Positions 1-8,241 of a DNA stretch of 64,000 bases are shown one piece after another. The notes beneath the pieces are model-generated. The model made no database searches, was not told the DNA's origin, and saw nothing but the letters and a program-made list of their open reading frames with translations. A program made the translations under genes and the position numbers. Source of the DNA: Streptomyces sp. NBC_01485 (lineage in GTDB: Bacteria; Actinomycetota; Actinomycetes; Streptomycetales; Streptomycetaceae); contig NZ_CP109435.1 of the NCBI RefSeq assembly GCF_036227125.1, positions 9,052,001-9,116,000 on the forward strand. Direction: 5' to 3'. Positions within the stretch are counted from its first letter, which is position 1. The number at the start of each line of letters is the position of its first letter.

Positions 1-279
1 GAGGCCGGTGGCCTGGCTCAGCCGACTGGTCAGCTCCACGGCCGCGAGGGAGTTGTAGCCGTAGTCGCGGTAGGCCTTCTCCGGGTCGACGTCGAGCGGG
101 TCCGTGCCCGCCAGGCCTGCGGTCTCCTCACGGACCAGGTCGAGCAGGGCCGCCGGGCGGCGGTCGGCCGGCAGCCCGGCCAGGCGCCCCGCCAAGCCCT
201 CGGCCGGCCCGGACTCCCCGGCCCGCACCTCCTCGGCCGGCCCTGATCGCCGGGTCCGCTCGTTCATCGGGTCAGCCAT
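1..279 (-). CDS. N-terminus of a carrier-protein-bearing synthase (type I PKS-like), partial
   Basis: Reading leftward from ATG at 279, 93 codons are visible before the window edge, so the rest of the gene lies to the left. The ATG is preceded by GGAGG at a normal distance. After a charged, Ala/Gly-rich linker of about 35 residues comes a phosphopantetheine carrier domain: helix 1 around LLDLVREE and the attachment motif YGYNSLAAVEL. This motif is typical of PKS acyl carrier domains. The protein therefore begins with a carrier domain, as in some loading or split modules, or could be a short didomain protein; the visible part cannot decide. The neighbouring ACP, KAS III and PPTase genes fit a polyketide/fatty-acid-like cluster. 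Confidence 0.7.
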   Translation of the reverse strand, partial: MADPMNERTRRSGPAEEVRAGESGPAEGLAGRLAGLPADRRPAALLDLVREETAGLAGTDPLDVDPEKAYRDYGYNSLAAVELTSRLSQATGL

Positions 280-415
280 GCAGTCCTCCACGTCGTGCTC
301 CCTGCGCCCTGCGCCTCGCCGCCGCTCCCGCGTACGGGATGCGGCCACAGAGTTCCGTCGTCCGCCCTGGTGAAAGGCCGTCATCCTGCTGGGAGGCCCT
401 CTTCCAGGGAGCCTC

Positions 416-1267
416 CTACGAGGAGGTGGTCTTGCCCGTCAGGAGGAAGGACCGGATGTGCGCGCTGAGCTGTTCGGGCTGGTCCTCGGGAATGAGGGTG
501 TAGCTGTCTTCGATCTCGACGAGTTGGCCCTGGGGCAGCAGCTCGGCGAGCTTGCGCCCGTGCTCGGGCGGCATCACCTTGTCCTCGGCGGCCCACACCA
601 CGAGCGCGGGCCGGTCGAAGTCGCTCAACTTCGCTGCCCAGTCGAGCAGTTCACTCTTCGGCGGCACCCCGAGCACGTACTTGCGCAGGTCGCGGCGGAT
701 CTCCTTGGAGGTCCACAGCGGTTCGAACCAGGCGTTCATCACCTCGTGCGGGACCGGCCGCTTGCTCATCCAGCCCCAGGTCATGGGCAGTCGGCGCATC
801 GGCTTCCACTTCAGCAGCTTGAAGGCGAAGTTGATGCCGCCCGGCAGCTTCGCCGAGGTGAAGAGGTTGCTTCCGGGCAAGCCCGGCGGGAAGTTGTCGA
901 ACGCCTCGCACGAGGTGATGACGAGGCGCCCGATGCGCTCGTCCCTGCCCTCGGAGACCAGGGCCTGCGCACCGCCCCAGTCGCTCATCACCAGCGTGAC
1001 GTCACGCAGGTCGAGCCGGTCGAGGAACTCCGCGACCAGCCGGGCCACGCCCGCGATCGACAGGTCCGCGTCCGGCTTCATCGGCCGGCGGTGACCACCC
1101 AGGGGCAACGTCGGCACCACGCACCGGAATTCGGAACGCAGCGGGGCCACCACGTTCCGCCACAGGGAGCCGTCCATCGCGACGCCGTGCAGCAGGACCA
1201 CGACCGGCCCCTCGCCGCCGGTGTCCTGATACTCCACCGTGCCGGCCGAAAGGTCTATTAAAGCCAT
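416..1267 (-). CDS. alpha/beta hydrolase, haloalkane dehalogenase/epoxide hydrolase-like
   Basis: 283 aa, started at ATG 1267 because GAGGAG lies just upstream; longer upstream starts lack a ribosome site. The oxyanion motif LLHGVAMDGSLW is near residues 25-36. The nucleophile elbow reads VMSDWGGAQAL, so the nucleophile position holds Asp96 rather than Ser; DWGG is the mark of haloalkane dehalogenases and epoxide hydrolases. The acid strand WAAEDKVMPP is present, but where the catalytic His is expected the sequence reads DSYTLIPEDQPE, with no His. Either the base is supplied elsewhere or the enzyme has changed chemistry. It is divergent from the ACP operon across a shared promoter region, so it may act on or tailor that pathway product. 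Family assignment is firm, substrate unknown. Confidence 0.8.
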   Translation of the reverse strand: MALIDLSAGTVEYQDTGGEGPVVVLLHGVAMDGSLWRNVVAPLRSEFRCVVPTLPLGGHRRPMKPDADLSIAGVARLVAEFLDRLDLRDVTLVMSDWGGAQALVSEGRDERIGRLVITSCEAFDNFPPGLPGSNLFTSAKLPGGINFAFKLLKWKPMRRLPMTWGWMSKRPVPHEVMNAWFEPLWTSKEIRRDLRKYVLGVPPKSELLDWAAKLSDFDRPALVVWAAEDKVMPPEHGRKLAELLPQGQLVEIEDSYTLIPEDQPEQLSAHIRSFLLTGKTTSS

Positions 1268-1440
1268 TTCACATCTCCTCGGAGCTGTACGGGTTGGGGA
1301 GGCCGCGAAGCGGTGCCCGCACCGGACGCAACAGTCGATGCCTAGTTGGACGGCGTGGCGGCTGCCCGGACGGATGAGCCGAGGCAAGCAAAACATCTCA
1401 GACTCATTTTCGCCACCAACAAGTTTGAGCAAGAACGATC

Positions 1441-1458
1441 ATTGCCCTTAAGGGCAAT
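1441..1458. promoter_or_regulatory. 18-bp perfect palindrome in the divergent promoter
   Basis: ATTGCCCTTAAGGGCAAT is a perfect inverted repeat. It sits in the 415-bp gap between the divergent hydrolase (start 1267) and the ACP gene (start 1683). It has the size and symmetry of a dimeric repressor or activator site that could control both directions. No regulator gene lies directly beside it. Confidence 0.5.
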
Positions 1459-1682
1459 AGTCGGCCGTCGGCCGTCTGGGTACCGTGGCAACTCCCGTGC
1501 CGGAGCCGTCCACAGCAAGGTGAAGGACGAGTGTACGGACGAGGTGCGCCGTGCGGCTTCAGCCCGCGGCCCCAGGGGCCATTACTCCGGAAATCCCACC
1601 CTCGATCCCCTGGCGCAGCGGCCGGATCGCGGGCTCATAGAACTTCTGTCATCCCATCACCGTGCATCGGAAAGGCTCTCCC

Positions 1683-1934
1683 GTGATCACTGCTGAAGAA
1701 GTATGTGGCCGAATCGCCAAGAAGCTCGGAAGCAAGGCGAATTCGTACACTCTGAACGAGGACACCGCTTTTGACTCCGTGGGCCTGTCGAGCCTGCAGA
1801 TCGCCGACATCGTCTACACCATCGAGGACGACCTCGACATCGAATTCGACGAGAGCAAGGCCGCGAGCGTGAAGACGGTCGCGGACCTGGTGAAGCTCGC
1901 CGAGGAGACCCAGCAGGGCAGCGCAGTCGCGTGA
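1683..1934 (+). CDS. free-standing acyl carrier protein
   Basis: 83 aa from GTG 1683, chosen because GGAAAGG lies 5' of it; the in-frame ATG at 1662 is less well placed. A single carrier domain fills the protein: four-helix ACP pattern with attachment motif GLSSLQIADIVYTIED, the phosphopantetheine serine being Ser37. The usual Asp before this Ser is replaced by Ser. The acidic helix 2 (IEDDLDIEFDE) is typical for recognition by partner enzymes. Its stop overlaps the GTG of the methyltransferase (GTGA), so the two are translationally coupled and the ACP probably carries the acyl chain acted on by the next genes. Confidence 0.9.
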   Translation: MITAEEVCGRIAKKLGSKANSYTLNEDTAFDSVGLSSLQIADIVYTIEDDLDIEFDESKAASVKTVADLVKLAEETQQGSAVA

Positions 1935-2797
1935 CGACCATCGATTACCAGGGTGCGACCGCAGAGTCCATCAAGCATCACTACGACGTCTCCAACGACT
2001 TCTTCGCGCTGTGGCTGGACAAGGACCTCACGTACACGTGTGCGCTGTGGGACGAGGGCGACACGCTGGAAAGCGCCCAGCAGCGCAAGCTCGACTATCT
2101 GATCGAGGGCGCGCGGGCGGCCGGCGCGCGCCGCGTCCTCGACGTCGGCTGCGGCTGGGGAAGCCTGCTCGAACGGCTGGTCGGCACGCACGGCGTGCAG
2201 CAGGCCGTCGGCCTCACGCTCAGCGACAGCCAGGCGGAACGCCTGCGTGAGCTGGCGCTCGAGCGCACCGAGGTGCGGGTGGAGAACTGGCTCGACCACG
2301 AGCCCACCGAGCAGTACGACGCGATCGTCTCCATCGGCGCCTTCGAGCACTTCGCGCGCACCGGCCTGTCCCGTGCCGAGCGGGTCGCCGCGTACCGCGA
2401 GTTCTTCGAGCGCTGCCGCGCCTGGCTGCCCAAGGGCGGCAGGCTCGCGTTGCAGACGAACATCAAGGGAAACAACGTCCAGATGGACAAGCAGACCGTG
2501 CGGGACCTGCTCTTCATCATGGACATCATTTTCCCGGAGTCCGAGATTCCGGCGCTCTCCGAGGTTCTCGAATCGAGCGAGAGGTGCTTCGACGTCGTCC
2601 ATCTGCGCAACGACCCGGATCACTACAGCCGCACCTGCCAGGAATGGTTCGACCGGTTGCGGGCCAACCGCGATCAGGCCGTGAAGGTGGCCGGCGAGGA
2701 AAACGTCGCCAACTACGAGCGGTATCTGAGCTCCACGGTCGGCCACTTCAAGAACCGTCATCTGGGCCTGTCGAGAATCATCCTCGAAGCCGTGTGA
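1931..2797 (+). CDS. SAM-dependent methyltransferase, cyclopropane/mycolic acid synthase family
   Basis: 288 aa. The N-terminal HYDVSNDFFALWLDKDLTYT block is the signature of cyclopropane fatty acid synthases and the mycobacterial CmaA/MmaA enzymes. The SAM-binding loop is VLDVGCGWGS (about 69-78). The active-site stretch SIGAFEHF near residue 137 matches CmaA-type proteins, whose Glu helps bind bicarbonate. The family methylates or cyclopropanates double bonds of acyl chains, in mycobacteria on an ACP. With the ACP gene overlapping upstream, an ACP-bound olefin is the natural substrate; whether the product is cyclopropane or methyl-branched cannot be read. It is slightly shorter than classical CFA synthase and lacks that enzyme's N-terminal dimerisation domain. 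Confidence 0.85.
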   Translation: MTTIDYQGATAESIKHHYDVSNDFFALWLDKDLTYTCALWDEGDTLESAQQRKLDYLIEGARAAGARRVLDVGCGWGSLLERLVGTHGVQQAVGLTLSDSQAERLRELALERTEVRVENWLDHEPTEQYDAIVSIGAFEHFARTGLSRAERVAAYREFFERCRAWLPKGGRLALQTNIKGNNVQMDKQTVRDLLFIMDIIFPESEIPALSEVLESSERCFDVVHLRNDPDHYSRTCQEWFDRLRANRDQAVKVAGEENVANYERYLSSTVGHFKNRHLGLSRIILEAV

Positions 2798-2831
2798 CCG
2801 ACAGCTCCACCGGATCTCGAGGAGCATTCAG

Positions 2832-4157
2832 TTGAATGCGTACAAGCACGTCGTCTACTGGCACGACACCGAAAAGGTCACCGTCGAGGACCCTCTCCGG
2901 GAATCCGTCGACTGCGACGTCTGCATCGTCGGCGGCGGTTTCACGGGACTCTGGACCGCCTACTTCCTCAAAGAGGCCGAGCCCGCGCTCGACATCCGCA
3001 TCGTCGAGGCGAACCACTCCGGCTACGGCGCCTCGGGCCGCGCCGACGGATTCGTCACGCCGACCATCGGCAAGGACATCCAGGAACTGGTCAAGGAATT
3101 CGGTCTCCAGCGCGCGCTCGACGCGTCGAAGGCGGTCGGCCGGTCGATCCTGGAAATCGGCAGGTTCGCCCGCAGGAACCGCGTCGACGCCGAGTACGAG
3201 GCCAACGACTACCTGATGGTGGCCACCAACGCCGGCCAGCTCAAGCGGCTGGAGCACGACCGGGCTCTCGCCGAGCAAATGGGCGCCGCGCAGGCGGAGA
3301 TCCTCGGGCGCGAGGAGAGCCAGGCCATCATCGGTTCGCCCGCGGCGCTCGGCAGCATGCGCACCGGCGGCGCGCTCGTGAACCCCTTCAAACTCGCCCG
3401 CGGCATCGCCCGCGTGGTGCGCGAGAAGGGCGTGACGATCTACGACAACTCGCCTTGCCTGCGCGTGGAGCCGGGGGCGCGGCCGACCGTCGTGACGGCC
3501 GGCGGGCAGGTCAAGGCCGACAAGGTCGTCCTGGCCACCAACGTTCACATGGACGCCTTCCCGCAGTTCCGCAGGAAGGTCATCCCGATCTGGACGTACG
3601 CGATGGTGAGCGAACCGCTCACCGACGCACAGCTGGGACGCGTGAACTGGGAGGGGCGCGAGGGCCTGGTCGAGGCCAAGTCCCTGCTGACCTGCGCCCG
3701 TTTCACACACGACAACCGCATCATGTTCGCCGGCGGCCCCGCTCTGTATTACTACGGCAGGGACAAGCGGCAGCGGAACATGAACCGGCCCGAGGCCTAC
3801 CGGGAGATCCAGCGGGAGTTCCTGCGGTTCTTCCCGATGTGGAGCGACGTGGAGTTCAGCTACGCGTACGGCGGGACCGCCGATATCGTCCGTGACTTCG
3901 CCCCGCACTTCGGCAGGCTCGACGGCGGCAACATCCTGTACGGGTACGGCTATTGCGGCAACGGCATCGCGGCCACCCACACGGGCGGCAAGGTCCTGCG
4001 CGACCTCACGCTCGGCAAGGACACGGACTACTCGCGGCTGCTCTTCGTGGACGACGAGCGGCGCAAGCCGCCCGCCTCCTTCCCGCCCGACCCGTTCCTG
4101 TTCGTCGGCACCCGTGCCATGACACGTCTGATGGACTGGGAGGACTCCCGCGCATGA
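2832..4157 (+). CDS. FAD-dependent oxidoreductase, DAO (glycine oxidase/PuuB-like) family
   Basis: 441 aa from TTG 2832; GAGGAG about 8 bp upstream supports this start and the nearby ATG is out of frame. The dinucleotide fold reads DVCIVGGGFTGLWTAYFL (about 28-45), followed by an acidic residue ending the second strand (VEA) and the DAO-family ASGRADGF loop that contacts FAD. A C-terminal flavin-contact motif is GYGYCGNGIAATHTGG. Relatives oxidise amines such as gamma-glutamylputrescine, sarcosine or glycine. Here the ACP and thioester reductase neighbours suggest oxidation of an amine or hydroxyl on a fatty-acid-like intermediate, but the substrate is not visible. The 3' end overlaps the next start (ATGA). 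Confidence 0.82.
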   Translation: MNAYKHVVYWHDTEKVTVEDPLRESVDCDVCIVGGGFTGLWTAYFLKEAEPALDIRIVEANHSGYGASGRADGFVTPTIGKDIQELVKEFGLQRALDASKAVGRSILEIGRFARRNRVDAEYEANDYLMVATNAGQLKRLEHDRALAEQMGAAQAEILGREESQAIIGSPAALGSMRTGGALVNPFKLARGIARVVREKGVTIYDNSPCLRVEPGARPTVVTAGGQVKADKVVLATNVHMDAFPQFRRKVIPIWTYAMVSEPLTDAQLGRVNWEGREGLVEAKSLLTCARFTHDNRIMFAGGPALYYYGRDKRQRNMNRPEAYREIQREFLRFFPMWSDVEFSYAYGGTADIVRDFAPHFGRLDGGNILYGYGYCGNGIAATHTGGKVLRDLTLGKDTDYSRLLFVDDERRKPPASFPPDPFLFVGTRAMTRLMDWEDSRA

Positions 4158-5191
4158 GCCGCATCGTGAGCGGAGGGAGCGGCGCGGGCGTTCGCCCCAC
4201 CGTCCTCCTGACCGGCGCGTCCGGAGTCGTCGGACGCTCCCTTCTGCGGGAGCCGGACGGCCCGCGGTTCGTCGTCGCCACCCACAACACGTCGGTACCC
4301 GAGGCCGGGGACGCACGGGCGGTCCGCCTGGACATGACCGCGGAGCGATTCGGTCTCGACGAGGACAGCTACGCCGCCCTCGCCGCCGAGGTCGACGTCG
4401 TCATCCACTCCGCGGGCCTGACCGAGTGGGGCCTGCCCGCCGAGGACTACCGCCCGATCAACATCGAGGGCACCCGGCGGGTCGCGGAGTTCGCCGAACG
4501 GGCGGACGCCACCGTCCACTTCATGAGCACGGCGTTCGTCGCCGCGCTCGAGGACACCGCGCCCGTGCCGCTCGGCGCGGACAACGTCTGCCGCAACTAC
4601 ATCAGCTCCAAGCGCGAGGCGGAGCAGCTCCTGCGCGACAGCGGGGTGCGGCACACCATTTTCCGTCCCACCAACCTCATCGGCGACTCCACCACGGGCT
4701 GGACCTCGCAGGGCCAGATCGTGCAGCTGATGTCGGACTGGCTGGGCCGCGGCACGGCGCCCTTCATCCCGGCGCACCCGGGCATCCGGATGGACTTCGT
4801 CCCGCAGGACCTGCTGTCCAAGGCGGTTCTGCGCGCCGTCGAACTGGGCGACGACGCGGGCGAGTTCTGGGTGACGTACGGCCCGGAGGCCATGGACATC
4901 GAGTCCTGCCTGCGGGTGCTGGTCAAGCACGCTGCCGGGCGCGGGCGTTCGCTGACACCGCCGCCGGTGGTGAACGCGGACGAGCTCGCCCCGGACGCCA
5001 TCGAGAACACCGCCCCGCGCAACCGCTCCTACCTGGCCGTCCTGCGCGACGTCAGCGAGGTCACCCGGTGCAGCGGCGGTGTGCTGCCCACCTCCATGCC
5101 CGAGTTGCGCGAGCGCTACGGCATTCCACAAGTCGATGACACGACGGCGTATCTGACGAGCCTGGAGTACGCCGCGGAACACCTCGGCTAG
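4154..5191 (+). CDS. extended SDR, thioester-reductase-like (NAD-binding 4) protein
   Basis: 345 aa; start ATG overlaps the previous stop. The Rossmann loop TGASGVVGRSLL is near residues 19-30, an Asp-rich second region follows, and the catalytic pair is YISSK (Tyr-x-x-x-Lys). FMSTAFVAA supplies the catalytic Ser/Thr strand and FRPTNLIGD is the extended-SDR substrate loop. The overall pattern resembles reductase domains that release carrier-bound acyl chains as aldehydes or alcohols, and also nucleoside-sugar epimerases. The operon has an ACP and no sugar genes, so reductive release from the ACP is the better guess. Cofactor preference cannot be settled. Confidence 0.72.
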   Translation: MSRIVSGGSGAGVRPTVLLTGASGVVGRSLLREPDGPRFVVATHNTSVPEAGDARAVRLDMTAERFGLDEDSYAALAAEVDVVIHSAGLTEWGLPAEDYRPINIEGTRRVAEFAERADATVHFMSTAFVAALEDTAPVPLGADNVCRNYISSKREAEQLLRDSGVRHTIFRPTNLIGDSTTGWTSQGQIVQLMSDWLGRGTAPFIPAHPGIRMDFVPQDLLSKAVLRAVELGDDAGEFWVTYGPEAMDIESCLRVLVKHAAGRGRSLTPPPVVNADELAPDAIENTAPRNRSYLAVLRDVSEVTRCSGGVLPTSMPELRERYGIPQVDDTTAYLTSLEYAAEHLG

Positions 5192-5206
5192 ACCGAACGG
5201 TCGGTC
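5191..5206. promoter_or_regulatory. 16-bp palindrome between two SDR genes
   Basis: GACCGAACGGTCGGTC begins on the last base of the preceding stop codon. Arms GACCGA/TCGGTC flank ACGG. It looks like a TetR-family half-site pair, as often seen before SDR or efflux genes, and could give the following SDR its own control. It could also be a weak hairpin. No TetR gene is adjacent. Confidence 0.3.
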
Positions 5207-5236
5207 CAAGCGGCCGGCGGAAGGAAGGACAGTGCT

Positions 5237-6151
5237 GTGAACGAGGACTGGAACTCGCCGGACCTGGGCGGCAAGGTGGCCGTGGTCACCGGCGCCAGCC
5301 GTGGCGTGGGCCGCGGCATCGCGCTCGCGCTCGGCGCCGCGGGCGCCACCGTGTACGTCACGGGCCGCAGCACTCGGGACGGCGCGCGCACCGAAGGACT
5401 GCCCGGCACGGTGGACACCACTGCCGAGGAGGTCACCGAGCGCGGCGGCAAGGGCATCGCGGTGCGCTGCGACCACGGAGTGGCCGCGGACAACGAGGCG
5501 CTCGCCGCCCGCATCCAGGCCGACCACGGCAGGTTGGACCTGCTGGTCAACAACGCCTGGGGAGGCTACGAACGCTCCTCCGAGGTCCGCTTCGACGCGC
5601 CCTTCTGGGACCAGCCGATGTGGCGCTACGGCCTGTTCGAGACGTCGCTGCGCGCGCAGTACGACGTCACCCGCCGGCTCGTCCCGCTCATGCTGCCGCA
5701 GGAGAGGGGCCTGGTCGTCGGCATCAGCTTCTCCGACGGCGACATCTACCTCGGCCAGGTCGGCTACGACGTCTTCAAGTCGGCCTCCGACCGCATGTGC
5801 AGGGGCTTCGCCGCAGACCTGCGCAAGAAGGGCGTCGCGGCGCTCTCCCTGCACCCGGGCTTCGTCCGTACGGAGCGGGTGGCGGCGGCCTGGGAGGCGA
5901 TGGGCGACGGTCCCGCCTCGGTGGTCCACTCCCCGGAGTACGTGGGGCGGGCGATCGCGGCCCTGCTCGCGGACCCCGAGGTGATGGAGCGCACGGGCAA
6001 GGTGCTCAGCACCGGCGACCTGGCGGTCGAGTACGGCTTCGCCGACGTGGACGGACGGCAGCCGCCGGCGTTCCGCCTGGAAGGCCGGATGAGCCTGGCG
6101 ACCCGGATGCACCGGCTCAACAAGGTGGTCAAGTCGGCGGCGGAGCAGTAG
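5237..6151 (+). CDS. classical short-chain dehydrogenase/reductase
   Basis: 304 aa from GTG 5237, with AAGGAAGG upstream. Cofactor loop VVTGASRGVGRGIA near residue 16 and a YVTGRSTRDG strand, where the Arg suggests NADPH. LVNNAWGG is the NNAG-like motif, and the active site is GYDVFK (Tyr-x-x-x-Lys). The C-terminal extension with VEYGFADVDGRQPP resembles DHRS1-type SDRs. It probably reduces or oxidises a carbonyl/alcohol in the same pathway as the upstream ACP operon, from which it is separated by only 45 bp. Confidence 0.85.
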   Translation: MNEDWNSPDLGGKVAVVTGASRGVGRGIALALGAAGATVYVTGRSTRDGARTEGLPGTVDTTAEEVTERGGKGIAVRCDHGVAADNEALAARIQADHGRLDLLVNNAWGGYERSSEVRFDAPFWDQPMWRYGLFETSLRAQYDVTRRLVPLMLPQERGLVVGISFSDGDIYLGQVGYDVFKSASDRMCRGFAADLRKKGVAALSLHPGFVRTERVAAAWEAMGDGPASVVHSPEYVGRAIAALLADPEVMERTGKVLSTGDLAVEYGFADVDGRQPPAFRLEGRMSLATRMHRLNKVVKSAAEQ

Positions 6152-6154
6152 AGC

Positions 6155-6181
6155 GACCGGTCCGACGGCGTCGGGCCGGTC
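6155..6181. terminator. bidirectional hairpin between convergent genes
   Basis: Arms GACCGGTCCGAC and GTCGGGCCGGTC pair over 12 bp (one T-G wobble) around a 3-nt loop. It lies immediately after the SDR stop (6151) and downstream of the convergent PPTase, a fitting place for a shared terminator. There is no U-run, as is usual in Streptomyces. Confidence 0.55.
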
Positions 6182-6264
6182 ACGCTGTCCACCTCGGCCG
6201 GGCGCCTCGGCCACGTCTCCCACGCCGGCCGTCCGGAGGCGGGTCGTGCGCGCCCCCGCCCCAG

Positions 6265-7071
6265 TCACTCCAGCAGCAGTCGGGAGGTACGCATGGTGGG
6301 GAGCCGTCCCGTGGCGGGGCCCTGGAGACGCAGGGCGACGGCCGCGTGGCAGCCGTCGGGCGCGGGCACGTCGAGGAGGGCCCAGCCGTCGGGCACGGAC
6401 GGTGCCCAGGGTGGGGCCAGTGCCGCGGCGAGGCCGACGTGATGGACGCCGACCCCGCCGGGCAGTCCGGTGCCGATCCCTTTGAGGAAGGCCTCCTTGC
6501 GCACCCAGCAACCGAGCAGCGCCTCCTGACGCACCGTCGGAGGCAGGGTGTCGAGGGCGCGTCGCTCGTCGGGGTGCAGGCGCCGGGCCATCCGTTCGAG
6601 GCTGTCGCCGGCCAGTTCCGGGGACTCGATGTCGGCCCCCACCGGCGAGGCGGCCAGTGCGTAGAGCGCGACGTCCCCGGCGTGCGAGAGCGAGAAGTGC
6701 ACCCCGGGGTGATCGGCGACGGCGGGACGCCCGTGCGGCTTCTCGCAGCCGGGCATCCCGCACCGCTCGCGGACGAGGACGACGTCCTGTGGAGCGGTTC
6801 CGAGACGGGCGCCGAGCAGCACGCGCAGCCCCACGTGGGACGTGACGAAGCGTGTGCGTGCCGCGGGGTCCTGGAACCCGGCGGCACGCCTTGCCTCTTC
6901 GGCGTCAAGGATCCCGGCGCGCGCGGCGGCTGCCGCGGCGTGGTCCGGAATCCGCAGTGTCCACACGTCGACGGCGTCGGTCCTGTCCGCCCGGTCGAGC
7001 GGATCGTCCGTGTCGGTGTCATGAGGTCCGGGCGGCCTGCCCGCCGCCCCCACCGGAAGGGACTCAGTCAT
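6265..7071 (-). CDS. 4'-phosphopantetheinyl transferase, Sfp type
   Basis: 268 aa. Core motifs are HFSLSHAGDVALYALAASP then VGADIE (Mg-binding Asp/Glu) and WVRKEAFLKGIGTGL (W-x-x-KE-A-x-x-K). This family transfers the phosphopantetheine arm of CoA to the conserved Ser of carrier proteins, so it probably activates the ACP at 1683 and the carrier domain at the left edge. The first 30 residues are a poorly conserved Pro/Asp-rich stretch. Convergent with the SDR gene. A second PPTase exists at 33754, so each cluster appears to carry its own. Confidence 0.92.
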   Translation of the reverse strand: MTESLPVGAAGRPPGPHDTDTDDPLDRADRTDAVDVWTLRIPDHAAAAAARAGILDAEEARRAAGFQDPAARTRFVTSHVGLRVLLGARLGTAPQDVVLVRERCGMPGCEKPHGRPAVADHPGVHFSLSHAGDVALYALAASPVGADIESPELAGDSLERMARRLHPDERRALDTLPPTVRQEALLGCWVRKEAFLKGIGTGLPGGVGVHHVGLAAALAPPWAPSVPDGWALLDVPAPDGCHAAVALRLQGPATGRLPTMRTSRLLLE

Positions 7072-7081
7072 GAAAGCGCCG

Positions 7082-7399
7082 CTACGGCCTGTGGATGCCT
7101 TTCGGATCGAGCCGGAGGTCGTGAGACCACTCCGCCGAGAGGAGTGCGGCCTCCACCCGGGACCGCAGTCCCAGTTTCCTCGTGATGCTGGTCAGATGGG
7201 CCTTGACCGTCCGCTCCGCGATGCCGAGCCGGCGGGCGAGCTCCCGGTTCCCCTCACCGTCCGGCAGCACGCTGAACACTTCGAGCTCCCGGGGCGTCAG
7301 CACCCCCAGGGCGGACCGGTCCACCGATGCCAGACGGCCGCCACCGACCCCTATTCGTCCATTGACGCCTCCGTAGACCGGAAGCTTCTCCCCGTGCAT
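7082..7399 (-). CDS. small LuxR-type DNA-binding regulator
   Basis: 105 aa when started at ATG 7399, which has AAGGAG upstream; longer in-frame starts lack support. Only a C-terminal LuxR helix-turn-helix is present: LTPRELEVFSVLPDGEGNRE and AERTVKAHLTSITRKLGL. There is no receiver or ligand-binding domain. Such stand-alone NarL/LuxR-like HTH proteins usually regulate nearby genes. It ends 10 bp before the PPTase start on the same strand, so the two probably share an operon. Confidence 0.78.
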   Translation of the reverse strand: MHGEKLPVYGGVNGRIGVGGGRLASVDRSALGVLTPRELEVFSVLPDGEGNRELARRLGIAERTVKAHLTSITRKLGLRSRVEAALLSAEWSHDLRLDPKGIHRP

Positions 7400-8241
7400 G
7401 CGTTCTCCAACTCCTTGAGAAAGTCGTCGTCGCGGAAGGAATCGGATCGATTTGTTGTACACGAACGCGATTCCCCCTTCGACCCGACAGTAAATTCTGA
7501 CAGCACCCGCATGGCCTGTCGCCGTTGTGACTTGCGTCACTCACGCTGCACTCGCCATGGCGAAGGGTCGTCAGTCGGACTGGATTCCCACTCGAATATA
7601 CGTCGATCCGCTCAGCCGGGATCCACCGGTCCCTGTGTGGCAGCTGTGTTGCCGGGAGCAGGGAAGCGCCCTGTGACCTGCGGTGATAGGAGTTTTTGAG
7701 GCTTCCGGCACGCACGACACGCCGACGTCCCGAGACCTCCGGACCGTGGAGACACTGGGCAGGCCGACGGCTACCCAGTGCCCGCAACCGGACGCGCCGA
7801 GCCGGTGCGTCCGGGCCCGGGGAGCGTATGGCGAGCGGGTGGTTCCGTTCATGCTTTACCGGCGGGCTCGACGATCGTAATCATCACTGGTCCATCCCTC
7901 AACTCCCGGCGATCGCATGGGTGTTGGACATGACAGGGTGGCCCGGTCCGGTACCGTGGCGGTGGTCGCCGAGGGGCGGACGTGCGCCTTTCGATCCTCG
8001 TACAGAATTTGTCGCAGGGGTGGTGAAATGCAATCCGCACCGCAAAGACCCGGCCCTTCATCGAGTCCTCTCCGGTTCGCGGCCGTATCCGCATCCGAAG
8101 CCGGATGCGGACAAGGAAACTTTCAAGCCAGTGGAATTATCGATTCCGTGCAAAACACCGCCCCGCATTCAGGGCCCCGGAGGGCCGAATTTCCGGTGCC
8201 CGCCGGACCATCCGCCGCCGCAGACAGTTCGAGGTGACCGT
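7400..8241. other. long intergenic region, no convincing gene
   Basis: About 840 bp between the LuxR-type gene (minus) and the KAS III gene (plus). Open frames here have no family resemblance or credible ribosome sites. It presumably holds the two divergent promoters; AT-rich patches lie near 7590 and 8125-8150. Confidence 0.5.

Noticed and set aside
4028..6763. Very long minus-strand open frames opposite the SDR and PPTase genes
   Set aside because: Arg/Ala/Gly/Val-rich translations without domains, opposite well-supported genes; normal in 70% GC DNA.
7683..7880. Short plus-strand open frame after GATAGGAG
   Set aside because: Start context is poor and the translation has no conserved pattern.
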